Shown: positions 43,722 to 51,479, counted from the stretch's first letter. The stretch: DNA of 64,000 nt from Streptomyces tibetensis (GCF_007655005.1 NZ_SZVW01000016.1:62001-126000); one strand, 5' to 3'. Numbers and translations are program-made. The notes: generated by a model not told the origin, from the sequence alone.

Positions 43722-44249
43722 CTAGCGCACCCAGCCCGTGAAGCTCTGTCCGAGGGTCTTGGACTTCTCCGTCGTGCGCGGCCGGGTTCCGCCGTCGACT
43801 GCGGCTGCCACGGCTCGTACCAGCCATGCGTTGACCGACAGACCCTCGCGGCTCGCGGCTTCCTCGGCGCGGGCCTTGAGGTGGGCCGGCAGGCGCAGAT
43901 TGACGCGGGCGGTGCCGCCTTCGTCGCCGTCTGCCGGGGCCGATGCCGGGGGCCTGGTGAGCGGTTCGACGGCCGTGGCCGGCTCCTCGGGCGCACTGTC
44001 GTGGGTGGGTGGCAGTGCCACCACGAAGTCGGGGTCGAGCCCGCGCAGCCGTACGTCGACCGAGCCGGGGGCGAGTTCGCGAGTGATCTCGTCCGTCGCG
44101 GCGGAGAGCACGTTGAGCAGGGTCAGCCGGGTCGCCGACTCCAGAGGGGCGGTGAGTCTCTCGGCCAGCTCACGAGCTTCATCGCCACCGGCTTCGGCGG
44201 CCACAGCGAGTTCCCGGCGAAGGTTCTCGACGTACGGGGTGAGGTCCAT
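43722..44249 (-). CDS. Ribbon-helix-helix (HicB/Arc-like) regulator
   Basis: A 175-residue protein with a helical N-terminal half (YVENLRRELAVAAEAGGDEARELAERLTAPLESATRLTLLNVLSAATDEIT), a Pro/Ala-rich linker, and a C-terminal ribbon-helix-helix: TARVNLRLPAHLKARAEEAASREGLSVNAWLVRAVAAAV (about 120-158). Such domains pair a strand (VNLRLP) that reads DNA. The gene begins inside the repeat array and probably autoregulates by binding it. The first octamer overlaps the start codon. A minus-strand CACTAT (44256-44261) 6 nt upstream fits leaderless initiation. It heads the DUF4097/ABC operon. Confidence 0.85.
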   Translation of the reverse strand: MDLTPYVENLRRELAVAAEAGGDEARELAERLTAPLESATRLTLLNVLSAATDEITRELAPGSVDVRLRGLDPDFVVALPPTHDSAPEEPATAVEPLTRPPASAPADGDEGGTARVNLRLPAHLKARAEEAASREGLSVNAWLVRAVAAAVDGGTRPRTTEKSKTLGQSFTGWVR

Positions 44250-44504
44250 GGCGCCATAGTGGCATCACTGTGGCGCCATGCGCAAGGCTCTTGTGGCGTC
44301 ACCGTGCCGATGTCGGCCGTGGAGGCGCGAGTGTGGCGTCAAGTGGCACCCTGTGGTGTCACATCGCGACAGGTGACGCCAGGCATCGTCATGCGGCACC
44401 GCCATGGGACGTCGGGGGGCGCCACGCGACGCCGGGTGGCGCCATGTGGTGTCGGGTGGCGCAATGTGGTGTCACGTGGTGCCGTCTGGTGCGTCGCGCG
44501 GTGC
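44249..44504 (-). promoter_or_regulatory. Helically phased array of 8-bp repeats (putative cooperative operator)
   Basis: Octamers related to TGGYGYCA start at 44249, 44260, 44271 (11-bp steps), then about every 10 bp from 44294 to 44487; clear copies are at 44294, 44334, 44344, 44354, 44374, 44437, 44447, 44457, 44467, 44477 and 44487, with degenerate ones between and one 3-bp slip near 44414. The candidate promoter (TTGCGC-18-CACTAT on the minus strand) lies within it. The 10-bp step puts every site on one DNA face. It fills the gap between the operon and the terminator at 44520. Confidence 0.85.
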
Positions 44505-44519
44505 TCTTCAGGCCACGCT

Positions 44520-44560
44520 GATCGGCCCCGCCGGACGGTTCTCGCCCGGCGGGGCCGATC
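44520..44560 (-). terminator. Terminator upstream of the array
   Basis: Perfect 15-bp stem GATCGGCCCCGCCGG/CCGGCGGGGCCGATC with an 11-nt loop, between the unknown gene ending at 44599 and the repeat array. It insulates the operon. Confidence 0.85.
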
Positions 44561-44598
44561 GCAGGAGCGGGCAGGACGGAAGGTGGCCCGCGGTGTCG

Positions 44599-45024
44599 TC
44601 ACCTGCTCGCGGCGGTGGTCACGGTCGCGGGGTCCACACCGGTCAACTCGACGATGCGGTGCGGTGCCACACCGGCGGCGAGCGCCTTGCCGATCAGGCC
44701 GTCCCGCCCGTCGGCGCAGTCACGGTAGGCGAGCAGTTCCTGCTCGACCCGGGCCAGCGGCTCCGGGACCATCTGGTGGCGCAGGCGGCTCAGCTCCTCC
44801 TCGCTCAGCGGAACGGGCAGCCGTTCCGCTCCCTCGGGCACGGCCGCCGTCTCCTCCGGCGGCAGCAGGCGCAGGTGGGGCGAGGCCGGCGTGGTTCCTT
44901 GGGCATCGAGCCAGGCGCGGACGGCGGGAGTTTCCATGCACGCGAGTTCACCGACGGCGGCCGGCGACACGCCGAGCTGGGCGGACGCGTCGTCAAGCAG
45001 GAACAGGTAGGCGTCGTCGGTCAT
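44599..45024 (-). CDS. Unknown small protein with HTH-like C-terminus
   Basis: A 141-residue soluble protein: TDDAYLFLLDDASAQLGVSPAAVGELACMETPAVRAWLDAQG, then a Pro/Glu linker and a helical block SEEELSRLRHQMVPEPLARVEQELLAYRDCADGRDGLIGKALAAGVAPHRIVELTGVDPATVT. The last segment looks like a helix-turn-helix (ALAAGVAPHRIVELTGVDPATVT). ATG 45024 follows AAGGAG. It lies just beyond the Fic gene on the same strand (80 nt) and may be co-transcribed with it. Function unknown. Confidence 0.75.
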   Translation of the reverse strand: MTDDAYLFLLDDASAQLGVSPAAVGELACMETPAVRAWLDAQGTTPASPHLRLLPPEETAAVPEGAERLPVPLSEEELSRLRHQMVPEPLARVEQELLAYRDCADGRDGLIGKALAAGVAPHRIVELTGVDPATVTTAASR

Positions 45025-45104
45025 CCTCGGCTCCTTCTCCACAGGGTGTTGAACGACATCCCATTACCCCGCCGAGCCCGGATTACCGCCGGATGGCAGG
45101 GCAC

Positions 45105-46490
45105 TCAATCGAATGAGACGGCACGGCTCCGGGTCTCGGTGATGTGGAGGTCTATGTACGAGGCGAGAGTCAGCGCGTCCCGGGGGTCGTCGGCCCTGAA
45201 GGCGATCCGGCGCAGCAGGAGGACACCGTCGAGGGCGATGCCTTCGCGGGCGAGGACGAAGAGCAGGGTGAGGAAGGCACAGCGGGCGTTGCCGTCGTCG
45301 AAAGGGTGGAAGAAGCAGACGTCGAGGTAGGCGCGTGCGGCCCGAGCAGTCAGGGGGAGGGGCCGGTCGGCGTCCTGTGCGCTCTCGGACAGACAGACGT
45401 CCAGTCGGCTCTGGATGTCGGGGGTGATGCCGTAGCGTTCTCGGCCACCCTTCGCGAAGGCGGGGAGGTTGCGCAACGGCGGGGGCTGCGGGGTGTCCAG
45501 GACGTGCTGCTGCCAGCGCTGCAGCAGCGCGAAGTCGAGGCGGGCGCCGCGTGCGGCGTCGGCCCGCAGCAGTTCCAGGGCGGCGAGCAGGCCCTGGGCC
45601 CGGGCCGGGTCCAGGGCGCCGTCGAAGCCGTGGATGTCCTCTGCCGCGCCGTCGCGGTACGGGGTCACCGGTCCGTTCACGCCACTGTCCCGGGCCTGCT
45701 GCCACGGCACGCCCTCACGCACGGCGAGCCAGCGCTCGAGGTGGTCCGTAGGCGGCTCGGGGGAGGGTGCGCGGTCAGCCGGCCGCAGGGACCGCGCGAG
45801 GCGCTCCGCGACATCGTCGACCAGTGCGTGGTCAGGGCCGGTCCAGCTGTCGAACCGGCCGCCGATCGCGCTGTCGACCAATCCCCCCGCGACGTCGGGT
45901 GCGACGTCCCAGCGGTCGAGGAACCAGGTGAGTACCTGACGGCAGTGCCCGTGCCAGCCGCTGCCGCACCCGGTACGGTCGGTCACCTGAAGGATCAGGT
46001 TGCGGGCCGCCCGGTCCCACAGGATCCGGTCGTCCTCGACGGTGCGCAGGTCCAGCGGGTACGCCTCGATCCATCCGGCGAGACTTTCGAGCCACGCACG
46101 CCATTCACAGAGCGCCGCGACCACGCGGGTGAGCGTCTCCTCGGGAGTGGTGACGGAGTCGCGCGGGCAGCACCAGTGCCCGACCGGCCCGCCGTCGAAG
46201 TCCCCTTCGTCGTGGGACCAGCGCCAGCCCGCCGCCCAGCGTCCGTAGTACTCCACCAGGGCTTGCGACATGGCATCGGCCCACGGTGTGGCCTCGTCCC
46301 GGTCCCAGGTGCTCATCACCGGATCGGCGAAGGGGACAGCCGGCCGACGTGGCACACACCGGGCCGGACCGAGCGAGTGAACGACCTGTGCCGCCGACGC
46401 GGCGTCGAAGGGGTGACGGGCGGGGTCCACCTCGTCCCAGTTCAGAAACCCAGGGGCCAGCGTGCGTATCACCGCGCCAGCCTGCCACAC
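45105..46490 (-). CDS. Fic-like protein with incomplete AMPylation motif
   Basis: A 461-residue protein. The Fic-type motif HPFDDGNARCAF is at residues 395-406, inside the usual helical surround (LTARAARAYLDVCFFHPF and LTLLFVLAREGIALDGVLLLRRI). It has the catalytic His and GN but the last Arg of the classic HxFx(D/E)GNxRxxR is Phe. Classic AMP transfer is therefore uncertain. The N-terminal 350 residues are a Trp-rich unknown domain. The start is uncertain (GTG 46490, or GTG 46472 six codons inside); neither has a good ribosome site. Fic-like proteins modify target proteins; the target is unknown. Confidence 0.8.
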   Translation of the reverse strand: MWQAGAVIRTLAPGFLNWDEVDPARHPFDAASAAQVVHSLGPARCVPRRPAVPFADPVMSTWDRDEATPWADAMSQALVEYYGRWAAGWRWSHDEGDFDGGPVGHWCCPRDSVTTPEETLTRVVAALCEWRAWLESLAGWIEAYPLDLRTVEDDRILWDRAARNLILQVTDRTGCGSGWHGHCRQVLTWFLDRWDVAPDVAGGLVDSAIGGRFDSWTGPDHALVDDVAERLARSLRPADRAPSPEPPTDHLERWLAVREGVPWQQARDSGVNGPVTPYRDGAAEDIHGFDGALDPARAQGLLAALELLRADAARGARLDFALLQRWQQHVLDTPQPPPLRNLPAFAKGGRERYGITPDIQSRLDVCLSESAQDADRPLPLTARAARAYLDVCFFHPFDDGNARCAFLTLLFVLAREGIALDGVLLLRRIAFRADDPRDALTLASYIDLHITETRSRAVSFD

Positions 46491-46582
46491 CCGTCCCGGG
46501 CCCGACCAAGCGAATTATCGGCACTCGCACTCCACTCCGTGCGTGCGGACAAGTGGCCCGCCCCAGCCCGTCAGCCGTCACC

Positions 46583-46631
46583 GTTGCCCGTTAGCCGTTG
46601 CCCGTTGCCCGTTGCCCGTTGACCGTCAGCT
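46583..46631 (+). repeat. 7-bp tandem repeats
   Basis: Seven contiguous 7-bp units of the form GTTGCCC (three exact consecutive copies in the middle, then GTTGACC, GTCAGCT at the end), between the Fic-like and Mrr-like genes. The rest of the region 46491-46653 shows no gene. Confidence 0.85.
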
Positions 46632-46653
46632 GCCAGTCGCCAGTCCGCCAGGC

Positions 46654-47478
46654 TCAGATCCCGGCTCCGGTGGTCTCCCACCCTGCTTCCCCCTCTTCCA
46701 GGGCGGCCTCCCAGGGGCGCGGGCCGGTGCCGTCGGTCCAGGCCTCCAGGGCCTCCCGGTTCACGCACCCGATCCCGCACTGCTCGGCGTACTCCACCGC
46801 CGGCGCCGTGAAGTCGCTCGTGCAGACCAGTACGGCGACATCGGCCTCGTGCACGGTGAAGCATGTGCCGCCGAAGCGCTGCAGGTCCTGGGATCCGACC
46901 CGATGCGACTCGCCGTAGTGCTTGCACTGGATGACGACCCGGCGCCCGTCGGGCGTCACGGCCAGGACGTCGGCGCCCAAGTCACCGGCACCTCCCACCA
47001 CTTCGACTTCGGTGCAGCCGTCGCGTTCGCAGAGTCCGGCGATCGCCTCCTCGAACTCCTCCGGCGTCAGGGCGTCGTAGTCGACGGCCACGGCGACGGT
47101 GTCGGCCTCGGCGCCGGCGTCGGCGTCGGTGAGAGCAGGGGGGAGAGTGGGCGCGGACGCCCGCTGAGCGGGGACCGCCGAATCTTCCAGCGCCTCGGCC
47201 GCTTCCCTGGCCGCCTCGTCGAGCGCTGCCGCGGCCCGGCGTGCCACTCCCGCCAAGCGCCAGCGGCGCCGCAGCCCCAGGCAGCCCGCGACAGCCATCG
47301 CCACCAGCACGAACACCCAGGCGGGACGCCGCTCGGCGGCGCCCGCCGCCACGCGAGCGACGAGTCCCAGGACACTCACGAGCACGGCGAGGAAAACGAA
47401 GAACAGGGCCGTCGACCGAAGATCGAACCCATAGCGGCGCCGCCTCACAAACGGCTTACGACGCACAGGCGTTGTCAC
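46654..47478 (-). CDS. Membrane-anchored Mrr-like endonuclease
   Basis: A 274-residue protein. Two TM helices (about 21-45 and 55-75 from ALFFVFLAVLVSVLGLVARV and WVFVLVAMAVAGCLGL) precede a linker and an Mrr/PD-(D/E)xK domain with DYDALTPEEFEEAIAGLCERDG, catalytic Asp in GDLGADVLAVTPDGR and QCKHYGES (Q-x-K). A final GTCFTVHEADVAVLVCTSDFTAPAV block completes the fold. Mrr-family nucleases cut modified DNA. GTG 47478 (VTTPVRRK) is chosen because AGGGGGGA precedes it; ATG 47493 is five codons earlier. No methylase is adjacent. Confidence 0.88.
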   Translation of the reverse strand: MTTPVRRKPFVRRRRYGFDLRSTALFFVFLAVLVSVLGLVARVAAGAAERRPAWVFVLVAMAVAGCLGLRRRWRLAGVARRAAAALDEAAREAAEALEDSAVPAQRASAPTLPPALTDADAGAEADTVAVAVDYDALTPEEFEEAIAGLCERDGCTEVEVVGGAGDLGADVLAVTPDGRRVVIQCKHYGESHRVGSQDLQRFGGTCFTVHEADVAVLVCTSDFTAPAVEYAEQCGIGCVNREALEAWTDGTGPRPWEAALEEGEAGWETTGAGI

Positions 47479-47877
47479 GACATCCCCCCTCATTCGAGCC
47501 CCCTCATGGGGCCGACAGCAAGATCACCCCCCACCGTCTTCCCAAGATCACCACCTTCATGAGGGCATCGGCGTCGCGGCAAGGGAACGGGAACAGCACA
47601 CGAACCGGTCCCAGAGAGCCAGGGAGTTTTGCGGGCGCACCCGCGCAAGCAGCGAGCCAGGGTTGCACGTGACCTCACCTGGTCCGTCGCCCGGTGGAGG
47701 TCTACCCGTTCGCTCGGCGCCGGAGGGACCGGTCCATCGCCGAGTGGTCCGCACTGGAGGAACGCCGGGCGCGACAGCGGCTGCGAGCCCAAATAGGGAC
47801 TGTGATGGGGCCGGTGCATACGTCATCGACGAACTCGCCCTCGTAGCCGCGGCCTCGGTGGACATCCCCTCGGCACG
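47479..47877. other. Intergenic region without supported gene
   Basis: About 400 bp. A 50-codon plus-strand frame at 47694-47846 (VEVYPFARRRRDRSIAEWSALEERRARQ...) has a realistic amino-acid mix but no ribosome site and no recognisable family. It could be a degraded fragment. Confidence 0.4.
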
Positions 47878-49290
47878 TCATCGGCGCAGCTCGCTCCGGC
47901 ACGCATGGCCGCAGCCACACGCCACCACGGCAGCGTCGGCTTCCTGGTCCTGACCGCGGAGAAACGCGGCGATCTCGTCGCGAGTGGGACTGTTCGGCAG
48001 GGGGGCCGGCTTGTCCCGAAGGAACGTGGTGACGACCGCGGCGGCACGGTCGTTGTTGCCGTCCAGGCCGTTCCACATGTGGTGTCCGACGCAGGGCATG
48101 TACTGCGTCCGCTGGATGGCCGGGTCGTGGGCGAGGATCTCGGTCGCCCACCGGCGGACCTGCGAGGAGCACTCGGCGATCATCAGCATAGCGGGGGTCC
48201 GGGACTGCCCCAGTCGCCGTGTGATGGAGGGTGAGTCCTTGACCGTCTGCTGGACGCGGAGGCTGGCGGCGGGGCTGAAGGAGAAGTTCCGTGCGGTGTC
48301 CTCGGCGGGGATGCGGTGTGCGTCGCGCGCACAGTAGGCGGACGCAGTGTCACTGCCGAGGTCTGCGGCGGTGAAGGCGTTGGCGCCTTCGGCCTGGCCG
48401 ATCAACCCGGTGTCAGGGGTGAGGAGTCCCAACCGCATGAGGCCGAAGGCCACGCCGTAGCGGGGGAGATGGGTCGATCGCGGCCCGGTCATGGCCGGCG
48501 CGAGAGCCCGTGCGGATGTGCGCCCCTTGGGCTCGGTGAGCTGTGCGGTGGGTCCGTCCATGGGGCCGGGTTCCGCGATGATCGCCCGGTGCAGGCGCGT
48601 TGCGACGCCCCGGTCGGCCAGGGCCCGGGTGAGTACGACCCCGCCTGAGGAGAATCCGAGAACGTCGGCCTTGCCCCTGCCCAGACGGTCGACGAAGGCG
48701 GCGAGATCACGGACCGACCGATCGATCGAGTACTGGCCCATGGGGAGGAGGTCGCTTCGTCCGCCGCCTGCCTGTTCGTAGGCGTAGACGTCGTGGCCCC
48801 GGCGTGCCAGGAGTTGCAGGAATCGGTGGTCGAGTACCGAGATGCCGCGGACCGGCCCGCCGTTGACGTACACCAATGGGACGGGGTGCCGGGACGCGGC
48901 GTTCGAGGGCGGGTAGTGGTACACCGCGACCCGGCTGCCCGTCTCCAGTTTCCAGTGGTGCGTCGCCACGAACGGCAGTGCGGGCGGGTACTGCCGTGCC
49001 GTCGGCACCGTCGGGATGCAGACCGTCGCGGTCAACGCCGCCGCCACAGTCACCGGCAGGAACGGCACGAGCCGGGCCGCCCGGCTGTGGCGCCGAGCCC
49101 GCCACACCGCGAGGACAGTGCCGATCCCGAGGGTCGTCGACCATGCGGCGAGCCCCGAGCAGGCGCCGTTCGTGAGGGCGATCAGCGCCAGAAAGACGAC
49201 GGTCAGTGCGACGACAGCGGTCAAGGCTATGGATAAGCGCCCGGTGAAGCGCGCGAGACGTGGGACGAGTGCGGGCACGACGACCTCCAA
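47878..49290 (-). CDS. Membrane-anchored alpha/beta hydrolase
   Basis: A 470-residue protein. Three N-terminal TM helices (about 19-40, 48-65, 77-95) precede a hydrolase core with VPLVYVNGGPVRGISVLD, the nucleophile elbow LGFSSGGVV and a C-terminal His in CVGHHMWNG. The middle (about 330-390) is a cap. It resembles prolyl aminopeptidase-like membrane hydrolases. It is divergent from the TetR gene at 49327 and probably regulated through the 25-bp operator at 49292-49316. Substrate unknown. Confidence 0.85.
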   Translation of the reverse strand: MEVVVPALVPRLARFTGRLSIALTAVVALTVVFLALIALTNGACSGLAAWSTTLGIGTVLAVWRARRHSRAARLVPFLPVTVAAALTATVCIPTVPTARQYPPALPFVATHHWKLETGSRVAVYHYPPSNAASRHPVPLVYVNGGPVRGISVLDHRFLQLLARRGHDVYAYEQAGGGRSDLLPMGQYSIDRSVRDLAAFVDRLGRGKADVLGFSSGGVVLTRALADRGVATRLHRAIIAEPGPMDGPTAQLTEPKGRTSARALAPAMTGPRSTHLPRYGVAFGLMRLGLLTPDTGLIGQAEGANAFTAADLGSDTASAYCARDAHRIPAEDTARNFSFSPAASLRVQQTVKDSPSITRRLGQSRTPAMLMIAECSSQVRRWATEILAHDPAIQRTQYMPCVGHHMWNGLDGNNDRAAAVVTTFLRDKPAPLPNSPTRDEIAAFLRGQDQEADAAVVACGCGHACRSELRR

Positions 49291-49291
49291 C

Positions 49292-49316
49292 AGTTTTGTA
49301 ACGCCGTTTCAAAACT
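49292..49316. promoter_or_regulatory. TetR operator, 25-bp near-perfect palindrome
   Basis: Arms AGTTTTGTAACG and CGTTTCAAAACT flank a central C, with one mismatch, directly between the divergent hydrolase and TetR genes. Confidence 0.85.
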
Positions 49317-49326
49317 ACGTTATCAA

Positions 49327-49965
49327 ATGAGGGTTAGGGTGTCGGTCGTGGGTAGGCCGAAAACGAACGACGAGGCAGTCAGGGAACGACTTGTGGTGTG
49401 CGCGGGCGAGTTGCTGGCCACGCGGCCGCGGGAGTCGGTCACCGTCCGCGCCGTGGCCGCCGCCGCCGAGACGTCGACGACGGCGGTGTACTCCCTCTTC
49501 GGCGGCAAGGACGGGCTGATCGGCGCTGTGCGCGACCGAGCCGTCGTCGGCCTGTTCCGAGAGGTGTCCGCGGTGCCGGCCTCCGCGGACCCGCTGGCCG
49601 ATCTCTACGCGCTCGCCGTCGCCTACCGTCGCTGGGGGTGCGGCCACAGCCACCTGTACACGGTGCTGTTCGGGGGTGTGCAGTCCTTCGACCCGTCAGG
49701 GGAGGTCGGTGCCGGTGACCCGATCCGTCCGCTCCTCGCGGCGATCGACCGAGCCGTGACGGAATCCGTCCTCGCCGGCGAAGCGACGTCGATCGCCCTG
49801 TCGATCTGGGCGGCGATGCACGGGGTCGTGACGCTCGAACTGGCCGGTGCCCTCGACGCCGCCACGGCCGATTCAGCCTTCAGGTCGACGGTTCACGCCA
49901 CGCTGCGCGGATGGACCACGCCTGCGGTGTTCAGCAGCCTTCGCCGAGCCGAAGTCGGTCCTTGA
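49327..49965 (+). CDS. TetR-family regulator
   Basis: A 212-residue repressor. The N-terminal HTH is VTVRAVAAAAETSTTAVYSLFGGKDGLIGAVRDR (about 38-71). The C-terminal ligand domain (about 85-205) has LYALAVAYRRWGCGHSHLYTVLFGG, ATSIALSIWAAMHGVVTLELAG. ATG 49327 has TACGTT 5 nt upstream, overlapping the end of the operator, so the transcript is probably leaderless and self-repressed. It likely controls the divergent membrane hydrolase. GTG 49348 is an alternative start. Confidence 0.92.
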   Translation: MRVRVSVVGRPKTNDEAVRERLVVCAGELLATRPRESVTVRAVAAAAETSTTAVYSLFGGKDGLIGAVRDRAVVGLFREVSAVPASADPLADLYALAVAYRRWGCGHSHLYTVLFGGVQSFDPSGEVGAGDPIRPLLAAIDRAVTESVLAGEATSIALSIWAAMHGVVTLELAGALDAATADSAFRSTVHATLRGWTTPAVFSSLRRAEVGP

Positions 49966-50007
49966 TCCGACAAGCGCGGGCGCGCTCGTGCTTGGAGCTC
50001 GGTTCCC

Positions 50008-50640
50008 TCAGGCGGTGCGGCGGATCAGGAGTACGTGGTCGGTGACTTCGGCGGTGCGCCCATCCGGCCCGGTCGCGATACCGCGGAGCGCGTCGGACCG
50101 CTCGACCGTCCATGTCCCCGGGGTCAGATCGATTCCGGCGGCGACCTCCCGCGGGCTCGGGTACCGGATGCCGGCATCCTGGTTCCACGACCAGGGCGCG
50201 GTCGAGCCGTGGTCGACCACCAGCAGTCGTCCGCCCGGGCGCAGCGCATGAGCGGCTGAGCGCAGGACCGTCGACCGGTCCAGTCCGAAAGGGGTGTGCA
50301 GATAGTGGGCGCAGATCAGGTCGAAGACGCCGGACGGGAACGAGATGTGCAAGTCGTGCCGTACCGCGACGACACGGTCACCCAGGCCGTGTGAGCGAGC
50401 GAGGGCCGTGAGCCGCTCGACCGCCACAGCCGAGATGTCGACCGCGGTCACGTGCCAGCCTCGGCCGGCGAGCCACAACCCGTCGCCGCCCTCACCGCAT
50501 CCGAGGTCCAGCGCGTCACCGGGCGCAAGACTGAGGTCCGTCACGGCCTCGGCGAGACGCGCATTGGGTCGTGGGCCGTCGTCGGCCGGTCGGGCCGCGT
50601 AGACGTCGTCCCAGAACCTGACCGCATCGGTGGTGCTCGT
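50008..50640 (-). CDS. Class I SAM methyltransferase with ACG start codon
   Basis: A 210-residue methyltransferase. SAM motif I is ALDLGCGEGGDGLWLAGRGWHVTAVDIS (about 50-78). Later motifs are FDLICAHYLHTPFGLDRSTVLRSAAHALRPGGRLLVVDHGS. No ATG, GTG or TTG occurs in frame near the expected N-terminus. An ACG at 50638-50640 (T-S-T-T-D-A-V-R-F-W-D-D) follows a strong GAGGAGGCCCC site at the right distance; the usual family start would be MSTTDAVRFWDD. This is either a rare ACG start or a start-codon mutation that lowers expression. The next in-frame ATG is about 250 nt upstream in low-complexity sequence. Confidence 0.82.
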   Translation of the reverse strand, partial: TSTTDAVRFWDDVYAARPADDGPRPNARLAEAVTDLSLAPGDALDLGCGEGGDGLWLAGRGWHVTAVDISAVAVERLTALARSHGLGDRVVAVRHDLHISFPSGVFDLICAHYLHTPFGLDRSTVLRSAAHALRPGGRLLVVDHGSTAPWSWNQDAGIRYPSPREVAAGIDLTPGTWTVERSDALRGIATGPDGRTAEVTDHVLLIRRTA

Positions 50641-50791
50641 GGGGCCTCCTCGTGTCGGTTGCGCCCAGTCTCGCCAGGCCTCCGCGGCTCGGCACGCGAT
50701 GTTGCGGTTCCGGCAAACGCCCGTGCGGTCGAAGACGCGCCGAACCCCCGGCCGACGGCGGTGTCCGTCTGCCGGGGGAGTGTGGTGCGGG

Positions 50792-51319
50792 TCAGTTCGA
50801 GAAGGGAACGGCGTCGGCGGGATCGGCATGCCAGTTGGTGGCGACGGGCCGGTCGACCGTGGCGGTCTCCGGAAGGGTGAGGGTGACGGCGTTGGTCTCG
50901 TCGCCGGCGACGGACAGGTGCAGGAAGTCGAACTGCTTGCCGTGATCGCCGTTCGTGGTCTTGGGGTTGATGCCGGCGTACGCGGCGGTGGAGCCGGACA
51001 GCGTGACCCGTTCACTGACGCTGTGCTCGGCCGGCGCCACCTCGGTGTCGGCGGAGGAGCCGAAAGAGGCGGAGGGGAAGACGCCGTCCAGGTAACAGGC
51101 GATGCCGGACTTGGCCTTGGCGGTGACGAGGAAGTAGCCGCCCGCCTGCGTCTTCAGGCTGACCTTGAAGCTCAGGTCCTTGGTCGCGCAGGCCCGCACG
51201 GCGTTGCTCCGGCTGTCGGTCGTGGCCGCGGCCGTGGTGGTCGCGGCGGCGGTGACGGCCACTGCGGCGACCGCGGCCAGGGCGAGGCGGGCGGAGGGGG
51301 CGGCAAAGCGCGAACGCAT
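50792..51319 (-). CDS. Secreted DUF4232 protein
   Basis: A 175-residue exported protein. The signal peptide MRSRFAAPSARLALAAVAAV ends near ATTDSRSN (about 35). The mature domain matches DUF4232 (RACATKDLSFKVSLKTQAGGYFLVTAKAKSGIACYLDGVFPSASFG, AVTLTLPETATVDRPVATNW), with two Cys for one disulfide. ATG 51319 is chosen because GGAGAT lies 5-10 nt upstream; an ATG at 51331 is possible. DUF4232 proteins are common secreted proteins of unknown role in streptomycetes. Confidence 0.88.
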   Translation of the reverse strand: MRSRFAAPSARLALAAVAAVAVTAAATTTAAATTDSRSNAVRACATKDLSFKVSLKTQAGGYFLVTAKAKSGIACYLDGVFPSASFGSSADTEVAPAEHSVSERVTLSGSTAAYAGINPKTTNGDHGKQFDFLHLSVAGDETNAVTLTLPETATVDRPVATNWHADPADAVPFSN

Positions 51320-51479
51320 CGAGATCTCCATGGTGCGAAGTGGGTTGTCCAGCGGGCTGCTTGGACGGCCTCAGCCTGTTCCGTGTTTCGTCCCGCCCGC
51401 CACAACCCGCGGTCGGTTCGGGACGCTGGAACGCTGGAACGCACGCTGACCAGCACGGAAGCCGACAGCCTGGAACGGT

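Noticed and set aside
43722..44249. HicAB toxin-antitoxin pair
   Set aside because: Only an RHH-like C-terminal domain is present; no HicA-sized toxin gene lies on either side.
44249..44504. CRISPR array
   Set aside because: Units are 8 bp on a 10-bp period without spacers, and no cas genes are present; it fits an operator array.
43881..45116. 411-codon plus-strand frame across the repeat array
   Set aside because: Runs antisense through the regulator gene, the 10-bp repeats and a terminator hairpin; its Arg/Trp/Cys-rich product reflects the repeats.
44599..47493. Complete restriction-modification system
   Set aside because: An Mrr-like nuclease is present but no methyltransferase, specificity subunit or helicase is adjacent, so a classical R-M system is not supported.
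47694..47846. 50-codon plus-strand frame (VEVYPFARRRR...)
   Set aside because: Amino-acid mix is plausible but it has no ribosome site, no promoter and no family; it may be a gene remnant, so it is only noted in the spacer entry.
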